Positions 54,220 through 63,085 are shown, counted from the stretch's first letter. The stretch: DNA of 64,000 nucleotides from Bacteroidota bacterium (GCA_016720935.1 JADKJP010000007.1:744001-808000); one strand, 5' to 3'. Numbers and translations are program-made. Notes: generated by a model from the letters alone, not told the origin.

Positions 54220-54707
54220 AATATTATTCTATAAACTTAATTTAGATTCCATCACCTGCAAGCATATTCATCTTTGGCTTCTCGCTATACATCCGGAGTT
54301 TTGCTTTTAAAAGAAGGGATCTGAATGAACTTAGAACCACAATCATTCGTCCTTTCATTTTCCTCTTCAGGAAATCTTTTCAATCCACTCAAACCCCTCA
54401 TAACCCCTTAATTTGCAATACAATGAACCAATGAATAAATAAGGCCTTCTCCTATTAATTACTATCAAAAATGGGGATACCTGAGGTTTTTTAACATGAC
54501 AGTCATCATATTACCAAGGTCAAAAAAGATGACCTTAATTCAGTCTTTTACTCTCTGGAAAAACACATCAAGGAACTCTGCCTGATCATTCAGAAAATAA
54601 CTTACACTGAAAATACGAACCAGGAACCCGTTGCTTAAGCAATACGGATCGGAAAAATCAATCAGGACAATATGAATACAAAGCGTATACTTTGAAATCA
54701 GAAGCCC
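54220..54707. other. Intergenic region between the 11-haem cytochrome and ccsBA
   Basis: Holds a cluster of TGAC/GTCA half-sites (see 54496-54536), a 12-base palindrome TTGCTTAAGCAA (54631-54642) and a short CAAAG/CTTTG hairpin (54679-54694) near the cytochrome stop. No coding sequence was seen. It probably contains the ccsBA promoter. Confidence 0.45.
54496..54536. promoter_or_regulatory. Two adjacent dyads with TGAC half-sites, candidate operator
   Basis: ATGAC-A-GTCAT (54496-54506) is followed nine bases later by AAGGTCA-N7-TGACCTT (54516-54536). Both are perfect inverted repeats and share the half-site TGAC(C), making four copies within 41 bases, about 280-320 bases upstream of ccsBA. 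Confidence 0.38.
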
Positions 54708-55739
54708 TTACCTAACGTAGCTCTTTTCACTATGACAGCCGGGAGCGCAACTGCCACCTTTAGGAAGTTTCACAAATTTTATCGGCATTTCCCATTCACC
54801 GAATTTTACCTGGTCCGCGATGAGAAATAGATTATTGGACGCATGCACGTCATGACAATTCACACAATTTCTTCCCTTCTCCTTGTTTACATGCAGGAAA
54901 TGCATATTCTTCTCTCCGTTCCTGAAACCGGTAGCCTCTGAAGTCTCAGCTTCTTCATACAAAGAACTTTCATGGCAATCAAGGCAAAGTGCATAATTCA
55001 GCTTCTGAGCTGCCGCGTAATTGCCGGCAGGAAATGATTTAACGAGTAAATTTTTATTTTCAGAATAATGCGGACTATGGCAAACAGAACAACCGTTATT
55101 TTCAATCGCACCATGAACGTATTTACTCTTTGTGATCATCTTTTTCATGTCCTTAATAATCCGGTCACCGGAAGCAATAGGCTTATCATGACAGGACAAA
55201 CAGATATCCGGTTCCGGTGAAATAATCATTCTCTTTTCCGGTGAAGAATGTGGTGAATGACAGCTCACACATGATTTATTATCCTTCAGAGCTCCATGTT
55301 GAACCGCGGCTGCTTCAACTGATGTTTGTAAATCATTGTGACAGGAATAACACAAGCCCGGAGGTTTTGCGGACAGGAGGCCCTCATTCTTTGAACTGTG
55401 TACATCATGACAGGAAAAACAATCCCCCTCTTTTAACGGAGAATGTACCACTTCTTTCATAATATTTTTTTCTTCATGACAAGAAAAACACAAGGCAGGG
55501 ACATCTTTCACCAGTTTAAAGCCTTCCACATCTTCCTTCGGATGCACCTCACCATTGCTCTGATGGCACTTATCACATTCGTACATCACCGGCTTGTGCA
55601 CAACCTTCTTCTCTGTTAACTTCCCATGACAGTCCAGGCAACTATTGGTCACAGACGTAATTTGCCCGGCAACTTTTGGTTGAATACCTGATAAAAGTAT
55701 TGCCAGAATTACAAACAGTCGTTTCATAATTTTTTGCAT
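54708..55739 (-). CDS. Undecahaem c-type cytochrome (exported, 11 haem motifs)
   Basis: A 343-residue periplasmic cytochrome with ten CxxCH motifs (CLDCH, CDKCH, CFSCH twice, CYSCH, CVSCH, CLSCH, CSVCH, CLDCH, CVNCH) and a final CxxxCH (CAPGCH). Most motifs belong to the doubled-CxxCH class, each paired with an SPH or DVH histidine. A signal peptide (RLFVILAILLSGIQ) precedes them. Its ATG shares the last base of the barrel stop (TAATG), so the two are translated together, as expected if the cytochrome plugs the barrel. By size and haem number it could span the periplasm like MtrA (10 haems), but I do not claim homology. Confidence 0.93.
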   Translation of the reverse strand: MQKIMKRLFVILAILLSGIQPKVAGQITSVTNSCLDCHGKLTEKKVVHKPVMYECDKCHQSNGEVHPKEDVEGFKLVKDVPALCFSCHEEKNIMKEVVHSPLKEGDCFSCHDVHSSKNEGLLSAKPPGLCYSCHNDLQTSVEAAAVQHGALKDNKSCVSCHSPHSSPEKRMIISPEPDICLSCHDKPIASGDRIIKDMKKMITKSKYVHGAIENNGCSVCHSPHYSENKNLLVKSFPAGNYAAAQKLNYALCLDCHESSLYEEAETSEATGFRNGEKNMHFLHVNKEKGRNCVNCHDVHASNNLFLIADQVKFGEWEMPIKFVKLPKGGSCAPGCHSEKSYVR

Positions 55740-57700
55740 TAGAAATTTCTTGCTAACTGAATATATGCCCCTTTATATTTCGTCTTACTGTTGACACTTT
55801 GATTCCAGTACAACTCGGTACCCGCAGACAAAAACAGATTATGCAGATTGGTAGAGAGTTCAAGTTTCGCTGTATGAACATCAATATCCACCCCAATTCC
55901 ATTCATGGAACGGTACATATAATCCACGTTAACTTTTAAATTTTCGGTTACAGAATATGCTACTTTTGAGGACAGATCAATATCCCGTCTCCTTGCAAGC
56001 TCATTGTTCATCTGGTAATCGGTATAATTTCCATTGAACGTAATGTAAATTTTGCGATACATTTTCTGGTAATTCACAAAGTACTTGATGCCTTCATACG
56101 GAAGCAAACTGCTGCGTGTATATTCGTACTCCGCTCCTGCTTTCAGATAGTAGAAATCGAGACGGAAACCAACAACATGTCTGGTAAAATAATTTAGTGC
56201 CTGAGTTTCTGTCTTGCTTTGGTCGCTATATCCCTGAGTATTGTAACGATAGTACACATTGAGTAAATCTTTAAACAACCACAGGTCCACATTCACATTG
56301 TTATTGTTCATGGAATAAAATCCATTCGGTTTATGTGCCGAATAATCTACATACACAAGAGCATTATTCGGAATCAATCCACCTGGGATTCTGATTATTT
56401 CCGCATAAGGGCTCCTGTCCACTACGATATAATCAATATTCAACTGATAAACTGTACTGCCATTAATATTTTTCACGACAATCGATTCAATATTTACATA
56501 CTGATTATTCAGCAGTGTAATCTGGTTATCGGCTAGGATCTTTTCCTCACGAATAATATTTACTGTTGAAGGATGCGCTTCCACTTCCTGGTATTCATTG
56601 TAGTAGATATACGACAGCCATAATTTCCCATTCCTCAAATTTTTTACATATTTCAAATCAACACTGGTCCGATTTCTTTTTTCGAGATAGGTACTTTGGT
56701 CGGACTCGCTGTATTCCCATGCCACGCGTGAAAACAAACTTTCATAAAGCTGATGACCCAAAGCGCTTTCAAATCGTTGATAATTGTAGTCCTCAATCAC
56801 TTGCTTCGTTTTACGAAGGTTATAACTATTGGTAAGAACAAAACGTTTTGGCAAACGAAAATTCAGATTTTCCTGCATCGCGAAATTATCAAAGCGATTC
56901 GTACCCTTGTCAGTCGTCTTCGCCAAGGAAGAAGAAAACGTAACATGCTTTTTCGAGTCAAAAGAAACTTCATTATTCAATTCAAAGAAATCAATATTGT
57001 TGATAATTCTGCTTGGCGTAATAAAGCCAACATCGTTTTGCAAACTGGTATTGTCCGTATGCAGATACATAAAGGAATGGTAATCCAGCTCACTGAAGGA
57101 TTTATTAGCGGTAGCCTGGTACAAATACTGGTCAACTTTGAAACTCCGTTCTGTATCCAGAATTCTTTGATTATTTTTTTGATGAGAAAAACCCAAAGTA
57201 AAAGGCATTACTTTATTCAAATAACTGAATGTAGCTCCTTTGTAATTGCTCTTGGAGCTGATCCTTGTAATGTTGTCGATGTTTTGCAGACTATTGTATA
57301 CACTCGCATTGGTAGTCAGTGTAAAACTCTTCTTTCTGAAAAATTGCGCGGAAGCATCCCATCCTTCATTCGTATTCTTCTCTGAATTATCAGGAAGACC
57401 GATATAACTGCTTCTTCTTGTTTCAGGGTTGAATATTCCGTTAAAATTCACCAGCATAAAATTCGGATGCACAAAATAACTTTGTGTGCGACCCTGTAGA
57501 ATTCCATTCAGGTAGGACTCCGAATGTTTGTTGTAAAAACCGCCGTTCCAGGTTTCGGATTCTCTGTAATTACCCCTCAAACTTACCTGGCCTGACAAAG
57601 AAGTGAGTCTCCATATTTTGAATGGACTTTGATCTGTTTGGGAATAAGCACTCATTCCCATCAGGAGCAAATAAAACAATATGGATTTAACTTTTTTCAC
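55739..57700 (-). CDS. Outer-membrane beta-barrel protein, porin-cytochrome type
   Basis: A 653-residue protein with a signal peptide (ending in SAYSQ) and long runs of alternating residues rich in Tyr, Phe, Asn and Ser, ending in a terminal Phe (YIQLARNF) as outer-membrane barrels do. There is no TonB box or carboxypeptidase-like plug, so it is not a SusC-type receptor. I estimate 20 or more strands. It lies between a 9-haem lipoprotein gene and an 11-haem cytochrome gene and is translationally coupled to the latter, the pattern of porin-cytochrome conduits such as MtrB with MtrA. Family membership with MtrB or PioB is not evident by eye. Confidence 0.82.
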   Translation of the reverse strand: MKKVKSILFYLLLMGMSAYSQTDQSPFKIWRLTSLSGQVSLRGNYRESETWNGGFYNKHSESYLNGILQGRTQSYFVHPNFMLVNFNGIFNPETRRSSYIGLPDNSEKNTNEGWDASAQFFRKKSFTLTTNASVYNSLQNIDNITRISSKSNYKGATFSYLNKVMPFTLGFSHQKNNQRILDTERSFKVDQYLYQATANKSFSELDYHSFMYLHTDNTSLQNDVGFITPSRIINNIDFFELNNEVSFDSKKHVTFSSSLAKTTDKGTNRFDNFAMQENLNFRLPKRFVLTNSYNLRKTKQVIEDYNYQRFESALGHQLYESLFSRVAWEYSESDQSTYLEKRNRTSVDLKYVKNLRNGKLWLSYIYYNEYQEVEAHPSTVNIIREEKILADNQITLLNNQYVNIESIVVKNINGSTVYQLNIDYIVVDRSPYAEIIRIPGGLIPNNALVYVDYSAHKPNGFYSMNNNNVNVDLWLFKDLLNVYYRYNTQGYSDQSKTETQALNYFTRHVVGFRLDFYYLKAGAEYEYTRSSLLPYEGIKYFVNYQKMYRKIYITFNGNYTDYQMNNELARRRDIDLSSKVAYSVTENLKVNVDYMYRSMNGIGVDIDVHTAKLELSTNLHNLFLSAGTELYWNQSVNSKTKYKGAYIQLARNF

Positions 57701-57749
57701 TACTTACTAATTTTCAAATTTCATATTTTAATTCAAAGCAAATTTTTGT

Positions 57750-58748
57750 TTATTGTTTTTGAAGCGTATCCGGCTCAACTGCAGGCAGCAGCTCATTTTG
57801 CTGCAATGTATCCTGTCTTACAATCACTGTGTCCTTTAGCTCTTTAATGGTATCCGTCGCATGTATCACATTTGCGGGCTGTTCGACCTCTAAGGTTTTT
57901 AATGGCATGAGAGACTGCACAAGTATGAAACGATCACCGCCACCATGAGGATTATGACATTGGGTACAATTTGCCTTTTTGTTTTTCTTATGTACTGGAT
58001 TGTCAAAGACCAACTCTGAATTGTGGCAGCTAAAGCACAATTGTTGTCCTTCCTTTACAAGGTATTTTGGTTTTTTTGATGTATGCGAATCATGACAGGT
58101 AGTACAACTCTCAACAGCGACCGGACCATGGAGATGGTTGAATTTCGAATTGAAATTTTCATGACACGAATAACAACTTGCACCGGTAAGCAAACCCGTG
58201 TTTTCACCGCCATGGGGATTATGACATGTCGTGCAGGATTTGTCTTCGATCTTTTCGTGCATTTTGTTTTTCATTATCTCCACAGGAGAATGGCAATAAA
58301 AACAAACATCCTGTCCATCACGAGTTAAAAGTTTGCTGAACTTGGTCATGTGCTGATCGTGACAGGACATACAATTTCCGGAGCCAACCGGGCCATGTAG
58401 AATTTTATATTTTTCATTGAAATTGTCATGGCAGGTAAAACACAATTCCGGTAAAGGTTTCAACAGAGCATTACTAAATCCTTCCGCGTGACAACTTTTG
58501 CAATTGTCTTCTTCGTAAGGCTTATGCATAAAATACTCCGGCTTCACCACTTTGACAACCTCAACAACATTGTTCAGTGAATCTACAGTCACCACAACTT
58601 CTGTTTGCCGGTTTGGATTGGGCACTCCATCAAAGAGAAAATTCAGAATACGAAATTGTTTTTCAGGAGAACATCCTGACATCAGGATGGTGATGAAAAC
58701 GACAACAGCCAAAAGCTTGAAGACTCGCGATTCTCCTGCACTTCTCAT
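57750..58748 (-). CDS. Nonahaem c-type cytochrome lipoprotein
   Basis: A 332-residue lipoprotein (signal ending in LMSGC) with nine CxxCH motifs: CKSCH, CFTCH, CMSCH, CFYCH, CTTCH, CYSCH, CTTCH, CFSCH, CTQCH. Several are followed by NPHGG or DSH histidines of the doubled-CxxCH class, and two near-identical blocks (CHxNFNxKxxxLHGPVxxxxC) show internal duplication. The C-terminal 60 residues are free of haem motifs and rich in Val, Thr and Glu. It comes 49 bases before the barrel gene. It could be on the periplasmic or the outer face of the outer membrane; the sequence after the lipid cysteine does not decide this. Confidence 0.92.
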   Translation of the reverse strand: MRSAGESRVFKLLAVVVFITILMSGCSPEKQFRILNFLFDGVPNPNRQTEVVVTVDSLNNVVEVVKVVKPEYFMHKPYEEDNCKSCHAEGFSNALLKPLPELCFTCHDNFNEKYKILHGPVGSGNCMSCHDQHMTKFSKLLTRDGQDVCFYCHSPVEIMKNKMHEKIEDKSCTTCHNPHGGENTGLLTGASCYSCHENFNSKFNHLHGPVAVESCTTCHDSHTSKKPKYLVKEGQQLCFSCHNSELVFDNPVHKKNKKANCTQCHNPHGGGDRFILVQSLMPLKTLEVEQPANVIHATDTIKELKDTVIVRQDTLQQNELLPAVEPDTLQKQ

Positions 58749-58913
58749 AAAAATCCCGGATGGAAATAACAGTAATAAATCATGACTAAATCGCTTTCAC
58801 ATCCGATCAAAACTACAAAGTTCATGCAGGTAGCAATATGACTTTCAGCAGTTTTTGAGAAATTGGAGAATGACTTTCCCCATCTGGCGCAGGGTTTAGA
58901 AGGGCTCTAAAAA

Positions 58914-58942
58914 AAGCCTGTAACAAAAATTGTCACAGGCTT
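58914..58942 (-). terminator. Rho-independent terminator after the NHL lipoprotein gene
   Basis: AAGCCTGT (58914-58921) pairs with ACAGGCTT (58935-58942), with ACA/TGT extending the stem past one bulge; on the minus strand TTTTTTT follows. Confidence 0.75.
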
Positions 58943-59005
58943 CGTGTACTCATTTATAAATCAACCAATGATAAACAATCAATAATGGCTGGTTTTCTGC
59001 TATGG

Positions 59006-60178
59006 TTATTTAGCAGACTTCACCTTTGGCTCCACTCTGCCGTATACATTGATGAGATCAGGGCCATATTGGCTGGTCACAAAAACAAGGTATTTCAGGT
59101 CGAGAGAAGGATCCACGTACTTTTGGAAGTATTTCAGATTGTCATAATCAATCATCACTTTGGCAGGGATCATCAATCCGCCAGGGCCGTCATAATGGCC
59201 TCCAAGCACAATCAGCAATTGTCCTTTTTTATTAAATACCTGGACATTTTCGAATGCTGCATCAACCGCAAAAATATTCTCCTCTTCATCGACAGCGATA
59301 CCTTTCAATTTAGTGAACTGACCAGGTCTGTCGCCTGCTGAGCCTATCGTATCCACTAATGTTCCATCGAGAGAATAAATTTTAATCCTGGAATACCCAA
59401 AATCCGCTGCATATATCCTGTCCTTTTGTACAGCTATGTTAACAGGTAATCCTAATGCTGCAGCCCTGCCATCTTCAGCCTTTGGAAAGGTGAACAATAA
59501 CTTATTTAGGGAGTCATTACTGTATACGTGAATGCAACTATTGGCAATATTCGAAACATATACCCTGTCATCCGTAACGTAGACATCTCCTGGCTTGAAT
59601 TTTTCCTTCTCGCCAAAACTTTTTACAAAATTTCCGTTTCTGTCATACACAAGAATCTCATATCGTCCTACATCAGCCACATAGAGAAAACCATCTTTAT
59701 CCACAAAACAATTAATTGGCGTTTTCATCTGTCCTTTACCTCTGGGTTGAAAGAAATCGAATTTTTTCTCTTCGAGATTGAGAATTTCCATACCACCACC
59801 GTAGTTATCGCACACATATAATTTGCCATCATATATCGCGACTCCATAAGGCTTCACAATCGTTTTCGCCTTTTCTTCCCCCAGCACCAATTTTGAGAAT
59901 TTGCTTTGAGTTGTACCAATATCATTTGAAGTTGTAATCTTAGTCAGATATTGAAATCTGGCTTCCTCGGGAGGACTAGGATAAATCAGGTAAGACTTAG
60001 GTGCATCTTTTTTCGTCGTGAATTTGCCACAGGAACTAAGTCCTGAAAACAACACAATCAGGGAAATGAATCCAAAACCGGAATACAACAACCGGTTGAA
60101 GAACTTTTGAAAAATAACCTTATTAAAGGCGTGAGTCTGCCGACTAACCGGGTCTTTAGGGTTGATTTCTCGTTTCAT
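59006..60178 (-). CDS. NHL-repeat six-bladed propeller lipoprotein
   Basis: A 390-residue protein. An unusually long basic N terminus (about 34 residues) precedes a hydrophobic stretch and a lipobox ending LSSC (near residue 50). The rest has NHL-type blades, e.g. PYGVAIYDGKLYVCDNYGGG, PINCFVDKDGFLYVADVGRY and LKGIAVDEEENIFAVDAAFE, probably six. It ends in a distinctive YFQKYVDPSLDLKYLVFVTS segment. It lies between the OmcE-like cytochrome and the multihaem cytochromes, and proteins of this type often accompany multihaem cytochromes in other bacteria. Possible role: docking or assembly of the cytochromes. A second NHL-type gene begins at 63086. Confidence 0.87.
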   Translation of the reverse strand: MKREINPKDPVSRQTHAFNKVIFQKFFNRLLYSGFGFISLIVLFSGLSSCGKFTTKKDAPKSYLIYPSPPEEARFQYLTKITTSNDIGTTQSKFSKLVLGEEKAKTIVKPYGVAIYDGKLYVCDNYGGGMEILNLEEKKFDFFQPRGKGQMKTPINCFVDKDGFLYVADVGRYEILVYDRNGNFVKSFGEKEKFKPGDVYVTDDRVYVSNIANSCIHVYSNDSLNKLLFTFPKAEDGRAAALGLPVNIAVQKDRIYAADFGYSRIKIYSLDGTLVDTIGSAGDRPGQFTKLKGIAVDEEENIFAVDAAFENVQVFNKKGQLLIVLGGHYDGPGGLMIPAKVMIDYDNLKYFQKYVDPSLDLKYLVFVTSQYGPDLINVYGRVEPKVKSAK

Positions 60179-60370
60179 AAATTCAATTATTATTGCAAGA
60201 ACTGATAGTTATTCTGATCACTAAGCGAATGTAAATATGATAAGATGCACGCAGGGAATGCAGAATATTACTCATACATCGGACGTGACACTTGTCATGT
60301 TTTTCACATACCAAAAATTTAATTCAATATCTCACAAAGTGCCGCCGTTAGCATGGAAAAGGGCATAAAA

Positions 60371-60393
60371 AAAGGGCGATTAAATCGCCCTTT
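60371..60393 (-). terminator. Rho-independent terminator after the tetrahaem cytochrome
   Basis: AAAGGGCGAT (60371-60380) and ATCGCCCTTT (60384-60393) form a perfect 10-base stem with a three-base loop; on the minus strand TTTTTTTATG follows. It lies 22 bases behind the stop codon, suggesting the tetrahaem gene is transcribed alone and perhaps at high level. Confidence 0.85.
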
Positions 60394-60414
60394 CCATTTC
60401 TCTGACCTGCAGAA

Positions 60415-61113
60415 TTATTTTTTATGGCAAGCTAAACAAAGTGCAGAACCTCTGTTACTCATTCTCAATTGATAACCTCTGGAGTTACTGTGTGCACCAT
60501 GGCAGCTAGTACATTGTACTTTACCTGTTGCATCCAACATTGTAGAAACCGCTCTTGTTCCAGGAGTGTAGGTTAAGTTCAAAGTATCAAATGTAGAATA
60601 AAGATAAGTAGTTGCTTGCAAACCACCGTAACCACCTGCTAAAGAAGCAGCATAGTCAATAGAAACCGGATGGTCATTACTCAAATCAGCTGAAAGATCA
60701 GCACCACCAGAAATGAATTGTGTTCCAACTTGTCCACCAAATGATCCAAGAGCAACTGTTCCGTCGTGACAAGCCAAACATAATTTAGAAGTACCATCAA
60801 TAGCTGTTACACCCATTGTTGATCCATCTTTAATACTTTGATAGAAAGTGTAAGTCGCAGTTGAATACTGGTGATTCCACAGTGGAGCAAGAGATAATGG
60901 AATTGCATTGTGTGGAGTGTGGCAAGGTTGGCAAATTTGCTGACCTAATGTAGTTGTGTAATTGTAGGCGTTCCAAGCATCAGATGCAAAGTTGTGTGGT
61001 AATCCTGCAACAGTCAATGATGTTCCCATTACACCTGGGCCTAATGTAGATTGTGCCATTCCCATTAGTGGTATCATTAAACCAAACGCTGCTGAAATGA
61101 TAAGCTTTTTCAT
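60415..61113 (-). CDS. Tetrahaem c-type cytochrome resembling OmcE-type filament subunits
   Basis: A 232-residue exported cytochrome (signal ending in GMAQ, residue 21) with four motifs: CQPCH (61-65), CLACH (112-116), CTSCH (201-205), CLACH (226-230). The order of motifs, QICQPCHTPHNA, APLWNHQY, LCLACHDGT, LSNDHPVSIDY, CTSCHGAHS and ALCLACHKK, follows the layout of the OmcE family as I know it, whose members from Geobacter and from archaea polymerise into haem-stacked filaments. Candidate distal ligands are His40, His68, His81, His148 and His208. The C terminus ends three residues after the last haem, as filament subunits do. It has its own terminator and lies next to an NHL propeller gene. 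Family placement is by motif reading and not confirmed. Confidence 0.85.
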   Translation of the reverse strand: MKKLIISAAFGLMIPLMGMAQSTLGPGVMGTSLTVAGLPHNFASDAWNAYNYTTTLGQQICQPCHTPHNAIPLSLAPLWNHQYSTATYTFYQSIKDGSTMGVTAIDGTSKLCLACHDGTVALGSFGGQVGTQFISGGADLSADLSNDHPVSIDYAASLAGGYGGLQATTYLYSTFDTLNLTYTPGTRAVSTMLDATGKVQCTSCHGAHSNSRGYQLRMSNRGSALCLACHKK

Positions 61114-61731
61114 AATTTTATTTTTTAGTGATTACTGGATGATGTTTTTATCAGAGAATTATTTTATGTCAATTCTATGACACAAATATCTACTCACCCT
61201 TCTCTGAAATCAATGAGAGAAACCACTTATGTTGTTGATTTTAGACTGAAATAATTCTGCTAAAACGCAAACTTGAGTATTTCAGATAAAAATATTGTGT
61301 CGCAAACTCCTGTATTTCTGCACTTTACAGAGGCGAGGAAAATTGATTTTTCATTCATAAAAAGTACAGAAATCATCACCTTTACATGATCAAAATGACG
61401 ACTATCATACAGATGTAATGACAAATGCTTTCTTTTTAAAACGATGCAAAAAAATGTTTTCACTTCTATACATATATATAATAAGAAAACCCTGATTAAT
61501 TTTTTTACAAATAGATTTTCGCAACATTTCTATTCAATTTTTTTAACGTCTGAACTAATTTCATTTCCTCCAAAATTGAGAGTGAAGAAAAGCCTGTAAA
61601 AGCTGCGCTTTCGCAACAGAATAGCAAGATATAAATCAGCCTGCTGTATGACTCCCATCATACAAATTTTTATCCTGTGGACCCATATTTGTTAGGTGAA
61701 ATTTGTATCCAAATAATCTATCTGAATATTC
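61114..61731. other. Divergent intergenic region between the tetrahaem cytochrome and hemA
   Basis: 618 AT-rich bases. Must contain the promoters for both genes; no clear TTTG/TAnnTTTG pair, RNA gene or coding sequence was found by eye. A run of T/A alternation (TATATATA at about 61470-61480) is the only visible low-complexity element. Confidence 0.45.
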
Positions 61732-62928
61732 ATGGAAAACACATTTGTAATCGGGATTTCTTTTAAGAATGCGGACGTCACTACACGTAGCGCGTTTTCT
61801 ATATCTGCAGAAAAACAAATCGAATGCTTTGAATTGGCAAAGAACTATCAGTTCAAAGATTTTGTTGTTTTGAGCACCTGTAACAGAACAGAAGTTTACG
61901 GAGTAGGATCTATCGCTTACGCTGAAGAAATTATTACTACAGTGTGTAACCAACCAAAAATACTTTTGGATACTTTCAAATTCGTTAAAACATCCACTGA
62001 CGCCCTCACCCACATTTTCAATGTTGCATCAGGACTTGACTCACAAATTCTAGGCGATTATCAGGTATTGGGTCAATTTAAAAATGCTTGCAAATTCTCA
62101 AAAGAGAATGGCTTACTGAGTCCGGTTTTTGAAAGAATGGCAAATATTTGCATTCAGGCTTCGAAAGAAGTAAAAACAAAAACTGATTTAAGTAAAGGCA
62201 CAGTCTCCGCTTCTTACGCAACAATTGAAATTCTGAAAGATAAAATCGGCGACCGCACAACAAAATGTCTGCTCATCGGTACCGGTAAATTTGGGAATAA
62301 CATTTCAAAAAACATCAAACACTATCTTCCGGATTATGAATTGACAGTTTCAAACCGTACTTATTCCACCGCTTGGGAAATTGCCAATGAACATGGATTT
62401 GGAATTTTGCCTTATGAGCATATCAGCACAAGCCTTCAGGATTACGATGTAGTGATCCTCAGCGCGACATCACACAAATACATTGTTACACCTGAAATAC
62501 TTCGAAACGCGAAAACAAAACTTATTCTTGATCTTTCCATTCCTCAAACAGTACATCCGGAATGCAAGACCAATAATATGACCGAAGTACTGGACATCGA
62601 TTCAATTTCTGCAATCCTTGACAAATCACTGGAAAACAGAAAAACATATCTTCCAATCGCCAATGAAATTATCAATAACCATATTTCTTCATTTGTTGAC
62701 TGGAATAATTTTTACAAAAAAAGAGATCAGATCGTTTCTTTGAAAAGCACATTGATTGAAGTGAGCAGATATTGCCCGCATCTTTCAAAATTGGATCCGG
62801 AAGTGAAAGACGAATTGGTGAATAAAACAATCCAGGCTTTTGTACTCAATTTGAAACAGAATAAGGATTTCGAATTTGAACCCGATAAAGTAGTTGACCA
62901 ATTCATGCAATATGCTCAGGCGGTTTAG
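61732..62928 (+). CDS. hemA: Glutamyl-tRNA reductase
   Basis: First committed step of C5-pathway haem synthesis: reduces glutamyl-tRNA to glutamate-1-semialdehyde with NADPH. The 398-residue protein is of normal length. The N-terminal catalytic domain has FVVLSTCNRTEVY with catalytic Cys50, then SGLDSQILGDYQVLGQFK. The NADPH-binding domain starts CLLIGTGKFGNNISKNI, and the C-terminal helical dimerisation region follows. The gene sits beside the multihaem cluster, so haem supply and haem use are neighbours; whether that is functional or chance is open. No other haem genes follow. Confidence 0.96.
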   Translation: MENTFVIGISFKNADVTTRSAFSISAEKQIECFELAKNYQFKDFVVLSTCNRTEVYGVGSIAYAEEIITTVCNQPKILLDTFKFVKTSTDALTHIFNVASGLDSQILGDYQVLGQFKNACKFSKENGLLSPVFERMANICIQASKEVKTKTDLSKGTVSASYATIEILKDKIGDRTTKCLLIGTGKFGNNISKNIKHYLPDYELTVSNRTYSTAWEIANEHGFGILPYEHISTSLQDYDVVILSATSHKYIVTPEILRNAKTKLILDLSIPQTVHPECKTNNMTEVLDIDSISAILDKSLENRKTYLPIANEIINNHISSFVDWNNFYKKRDQIVSLKSTLIEVSRYCPHLSKLDPEVKDELVNKTIQAFVLNLKQNKDFEFEPDKVVDQFMQYAQAV

Positions 62929-62987
62929 CATCGGATCTAAGGAACGCAAGCTCAGCATATGGCGGGAATTCAAATACAGACATAACA

Positions 62988-63031
62988 GCAGGCTGAATAT
63001 ACAGCCTGCAAAAGGTGTTTGTCAAAACACC
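62988..63031. other. Two consecutive perfect hairpins after hemA
   Basis: GCAGGCTG-AATATA-CAGCCTGC (62988-63009) is followed five bases later by GGTGTTT-GTCA-AAACACC (63014-63031). No T-run follows on the plus strand, so they may be a processing or attenuation structure rather than a simple terminator. Their presence suggests that this stretch is not coding. Confidence 0.6.
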
Positions 63032-63085
63032 AGTACGGTTTTCCATTCAATTATATTTAAATCACAAATAAATAAACTGCAGTAT

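Noticed and set aside
54631..54642. Palindrome TTGCTTAAGCAA
   Set aside because: Perfect but short, and flanking bases do not extend the symmetry; no evidence of function alone.
55739..57700. Assigning the barrel as MtrB/PioB or as a SusC-type receptor
   Set aside because: No motif of either family is visible by eye (no CxxC near the N terminus, no plug or TonB box); only the gene order suggests the conduit role.
61260..61463. 67-residue minus-strand frame upstream of the tetrahaem gene
   Set aside because: No recognisable motif or start signal, AT-driven composition; treated as spacer.
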